Of a stretch of DNA of 64,000 nt, positions 61,582 through 64,000 are shown in pieces (position 1 is the stretch's first letter; each line of letters begins with the position of its first letter). The DNA comes from Lysobacterales bacterium (GTDB taxonomy: Bacteria; Pseudomonadota; Gammaproteobacteria; Xanthomonadales; Rhodanobacteraceae), in assembly GCA_002632325.1 (NCBI GenBank), contig NSJK01000016.1, positions 1-64,000 of the forward strand. Direction: 5' to 3'. Position numbers and translations under genes: made by a program. Below the pieces are notes generated by a model. It ran no database searches, was not told the origin of the DNA, and saw only the letters and a list, made by a program, of their open reading frames with translations.

Positions 61582-62784
61582 ATGTCACACCGCGATTCGT
61601 ACCTTGCCAAGTGGTTTCCCGCTGCCGTCCTGCTGTGTGCCCTCATCGGAAGCGCCCACGCGCAAAGCGCTGCGCAGAGCGGTCCGACCCTCGACTTGCG
61701 CGTTCGTCATGAGCAGGTCGATGACGCGGCCTTTGCGCGCAATGCGCAGGCCGATACCGTGCGTCTGCGCCTGGGTTACCGTTGGGTGTTTGCGCCCGGC
61801 TGGCAGGCCTACGTCGAAGGCGCGCACGTGCAGGCGCTGTTTGGCGCGCACTACAACAGCACGGCCAACGGCAAGACCTGGTATCCGACGATCGTCGATC
61901 CGCAGTCGAGCCAATTGAATCAGGCCTTCGTGGCCTATGCCGGTGATGCCTTTGCAGCGACCCTGGGCCGCCAGCGTTTGCTGCTCGACAACCAGCGCTT
62001 CTTCGGCAACTCGGGCTGGCGTCAGAACGAACAGACCTTCGACGCGTTGTCGATGCGCTACTCGGCAGGTGAAGGCGGGCCGGTCGTTCGCTACGTGTTT
62101 CTCGATCGCGTGCAGCGCATCAATGGCCATGACAATCCCGATCCGCTGCTGCGCGCGTGGAACCTCGACGGCCACCTGCTCAACGTCAGCCAGACCATGC
62201 CGCTGGGAGCGCTGACTGGCTACGGCTACTGGGTCAGGAACAACGACATGCCGACGCTGTCCACGCGCACGCTGGGCGCGCGCTGGGTCGCGACGCAGCC
62301 GCTGGCAGAGCTCAAGTTGGGCTGGACGCTCGAATACGCCCACCAGACCGACTGGCGCGGCAATCCACAGTCGCTCTCGGCCGATTACCTGCTGATCGAG
62401 CCGAGCCTGAGCTGGAAGGCAGTGACGTTCAAGGCCGGATGGGAAGTGCTCGGCGGCAATGGCCGCTACGGCTTCGGCACGCCCTACGCGACCCTGCATG
62501 CGTTCAATGGCTGGGCGGATCGGTTTCTGACCACGCCCAGGAATGGTCTGGATGATCGTTACATCGGTGCCAGTGGCAAGCTCGGCAAGGCGGCCTGGGT
62601 CACGACCTGGCACCGCTATCGCGCCGACCACGGTGATCAGGACTATGGTCGCGAACTGGATGTTTCGCTGGCCTACCCGCTGCGACCCAAGCTCGGCCTG
62701 CTGCTGAAGTTTGCCGATTACCGCGCGAAAGGTTTTTCCAACGATGCCCGCAAGCTGTGGGCGAGCATCGAATACGCGTTCTGA
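61582..62784 (+). CDS. AlgE/alginate-export-family outer-membrane porin
   Basis: A 400-residue precursor with a signal peptide (FPAAVLLCALIGSAHAQ). The rest alternates hydrophobic and polar residues in barrel strands with signature stretches RLRLGYRWVFAPGWQAYVEG, FAATLGRQRLLLDNQRFFG and WRQNEQTFDALSM, as in the alginate-export/Gp37-like porins, and it ends in an aromatic residue (IEYAF) as barrel proteins do. The real substrate is unknown; such porins are common beside denitrification genes. CGGAG lies 6 bases upstream. It is divergent from nirK, with an FNR-like box in its promoter. Confidence 0.82.
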   Translation: MSHRDSYLAKWFPAAVLLCALIGSAHAQSAAQSGPTLDLRVRHEQVDDAAFARNAQADTVRLRLGYRWVFAPGWQAYVEGAHVQALFGAHYNSTANGKTWYPTIVDPQSSQLNQAFVAYAGDAFAATLGRQRLLLDNQRFFGNSGWRQNEQTFDALSMRYSAGEGGPVVRYVFLDRVQRINGHDNPDPLLRAWNLDGHLLNVSQTMPLGALTGYGYWVRNNDMPTLSTRTLGARWVATQPLAELKLGWTLEYAHQTDWRGNPQSLSADYLLIEPSLSWKAVTFKAGWEVLGGNGRYGFGTPYATLHAFNGWADRFLTTPRNGLDDRYIGASGKLGKAAWVTTWHRYRADHGDQDYGRELDVSLAYPLRPKLGLLLKFADYRAKGFSNDARKLWASIEYAF

Positions 62785-62794
62785 GCGGCATCAC

Positions 62795-64000
62795 TCAGCG
62801 CACAAGCACCCACGCCGCGAGCAGTGCGGCGTCGATCACGACGACGCCGACGAAGATCAAGCGTGCGAATTGACCGCCGCCACTGCCGAGGGCGGCAAGG
62901 CATTTCATGATCGAGTTGGTGATGAAGGCGAGCGCGAGCGCGAGGCTCGCTTCGCGAGTGGCAATTGCGCCGGTCGCAGCCAGTTCGCCGACCGTCACTG
63001 CGGCGGCGTGAACGTCCGCGATGCCGCTGGCCGCGGCTGCGGCGAGCACACCGCTCTCGCCAATCAAGTTTCCGAGTGCGGCAGCGGCCAGCAATGCAGC
63101 GGCGACGATCGCGCCAAACACGAGGGCGTGCACGAGATCGAACGGGCGCGCAAGGCTGAATTCCGGCAGCGTCTTGCCGGCCTCGCTGCGTGCATGCCAG
63201 GCCATCGCCAACGCGATCGCGGCAGCGGCTGTGCCCGCCGCTAGCAGGGGCGGTGCAAAGGCGCGCAACAGAGGTGGCGCAAGAACGGCCAGGATCAGGG
63301 CGAGTTGGATGACGGTGGCGACATTGGAGAGCAAGGCTGCCGCCACTGCCGAGCGGCGCAACGCCGGCATCGAGCGTGCGCGCTGCCCCATGCCACCGAT
63401 CGTCGCCGTGCTCGACACGAAGCCACCGATCAAGCCGGCGAGCAGCATGCCGCGGTTACCGCCGAACGCACGCAGGGCGATGTAACCCGCGGCATTGATC
63501 CCCATCACCAGCACCACCAGCAGCCACAGCTTGCGCGGATTGAGCACATCGAGCGGACCCATCGTGCGGTCGGGCAGCAGCGGCAGCACGATTGCGACCG
63601 AAGCAGCCAACAGCAACAGATCAGTCAGTTCGGCATCGCTGAGCACCTGGCGGGTGAAGCGGTGCAAGGCCTGCTTGCTTGCCAGCAGCAGCGCCACCAG
63701 CACGAACAGGGCAGCAGCGAGCTGCGGCGCGCGCATCGCCAACGCACCGAGCAGAAACACCGCGATCAAGGCCAGTTCGCCAGTCAGCCCCGGATCTTCC
63801 TTGCGGCTGGTCTGGTAACTCACCAGCACCAGCACGCCGATCATGAGGCCGGCCAGCGCCAGACCGACGGGTTCGAGCATTGCCCCGATCCCGCCGATGA
63901 GAGCAGCCAGCGTGTAGGTGCGCACGCCAGCGATCGTGTGCGGCCCGACCTGACTGCGCTCGCGCTCGATACCGACGAGCAGCCCGCCACCGAGTGCAGC
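62795..64000 (-). CDS. MgtC/DUF4010 family membrane protein (5' end outside window)
   Basis: The frame is open to the right edge (64000), so the N-terminus is missing. The visible 401 residues begin ALGGGLLVGIERERSQVGPH then AGVRTYTLAALIGG, the classic MgtC/SapB N-terminal domain, followed by a DUF4010 domain with eight to ten helices (for example GGFVSSTATIGGMGQRARS, AAASGIADVHAAAVTVGEL, NSIMKCLAALGSGG). Function unknown; possibly a membrane transporter. It converges with the porin gene (10 bp between stops). Confidence 0.85.
   Translation of the reverse strand, partial: AALGGGLLVGIERERSQVGPHTIAGVRTYTLAALIGGIGAMLEPVGLALAGLMIGVLVLVSYQTSRKEDPGLTGELALIAVFLLGALAMRAPQLAAALFVLVALLLASKQALHRFTRQVLSDAELTDLLLLAASVAIVLPLLPDRTMGPLDVLNPRKLWLLVVLVMGINAAGYIALRAFGGNRGMLLAGLIGGFVSSTATIGGMGQRARSMPALRRSAVAAALLSNVATVIQLALILAVLAPPLLRAFAPPLLAAGTAAAAIALAMAWHARSEAGKTLPEFSLARPFDLVHALVFGAIVAAALLAAAALGNLIGESGVLAAAAASGIADVHAAAVTVGELAATGAIATREASLALALAFITNSIMKCLAALGSGGGQFARLIFVGVVVIDAALLAAWVLVR

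Overview
The window is a high-GC, gene-dense chromosomal segment from a gammaproteobacterium. It is most likely a member of the Lysobacterales/Xanthomonadales, in the broad Rhodanobacteraceae/Lysobacteraceae area. That placement rests on recognised protein families (a Xanthomonas-type serine O-succinyltransferase, a kynurenine monooxygenase locus, PsiF, and secreted delta-60 proteins ending in an IFVNGFE-like tail), not on any marker search. No rRNA, CRISPR array, transposase or integrase was found. One tRNA, Leu(CAA), is present.

Layout. 0-11.5 kb is housekeeping: a lipoprotein alpha-2-macroglobulin, PsiF, a small membrane protein, rlmJ, rarA, serS, tRNA-Leu and a MetX-family acyltransferase, followed by a deletion remnant of a CDP-alcohol phosphatidyltransferase. 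11.9-24.3 kb is a cytochrome c block. ccmI-ccmH-ccmG-ccmF are separated from ccmE-D-C-B-A by a four-gene operon encoding a decaheme MtrA/PioA/DmsE-type cytochrome, an MtrB/PioB outer-membrane barrel, a diheme c4-like lipoprotein and a HiPIP. This set resembles porin-cytochrome conduits used for Fe(II) oxidation or extracellular electron transfer. 24.6-40.1 kb holds a TMEM175 channel, two secreted delta-60-like proteins, an ECF sigma factor with a TPR Ser/Thr kinase, kmo, a methyltransferase, SlyD, an ArnT-like glycosyltransferase, YceH and a large secreted zinc metalloprotease.

40.1-51.1 kb is an accessory island. Its left part looks like an integron cassette run without a visible integrase: two foldable attC sites plus boundary boxes, carrying a CSD-TM-Excalibur protein, a small membrane protein and a HEPN protein. 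It continues with a short orphan gene and an overlapping or tightly packed trio (PD-(D/E)XK-like protein, DUF2779 Cas4-like/DnaQ-like nuclease, PP2C phosphatase). It ends with a DnaB helicase that is not in its usual rplI context and a tandem-AAA ATPase divergent from a WYL regulator, with clear palindromes between the last two. I read it as a candidate defence or mobile-element island; no known system name fits.

51.3-62.8 kb is a low-oxygen respiration locus read mostly on the minus strand: nirK (with a fused cytochrome c domain)-nirV-sco-ccoNOQP-ccoH-ccoI-ccoS-TauE/SafE-like. A divergent AlgE-type porin follows. FNR/DNR-like boxes sit upstream of both nirK and the porin. The last gene, an MgtC/DUF4010 membrane protein, runs off the right edge.

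How the parts fit: the ccm genes mature the many c-type cytochromes seen here (decaheme, c4, CcoO, CcoP, NirK C-terminus). CcoI, CcoS, CcoH and SCO serve copper delivery and cbb3 assembly. The organism probably respires at low oxygen, reduces nitrite, and may exchange electrons across its outer membrane.
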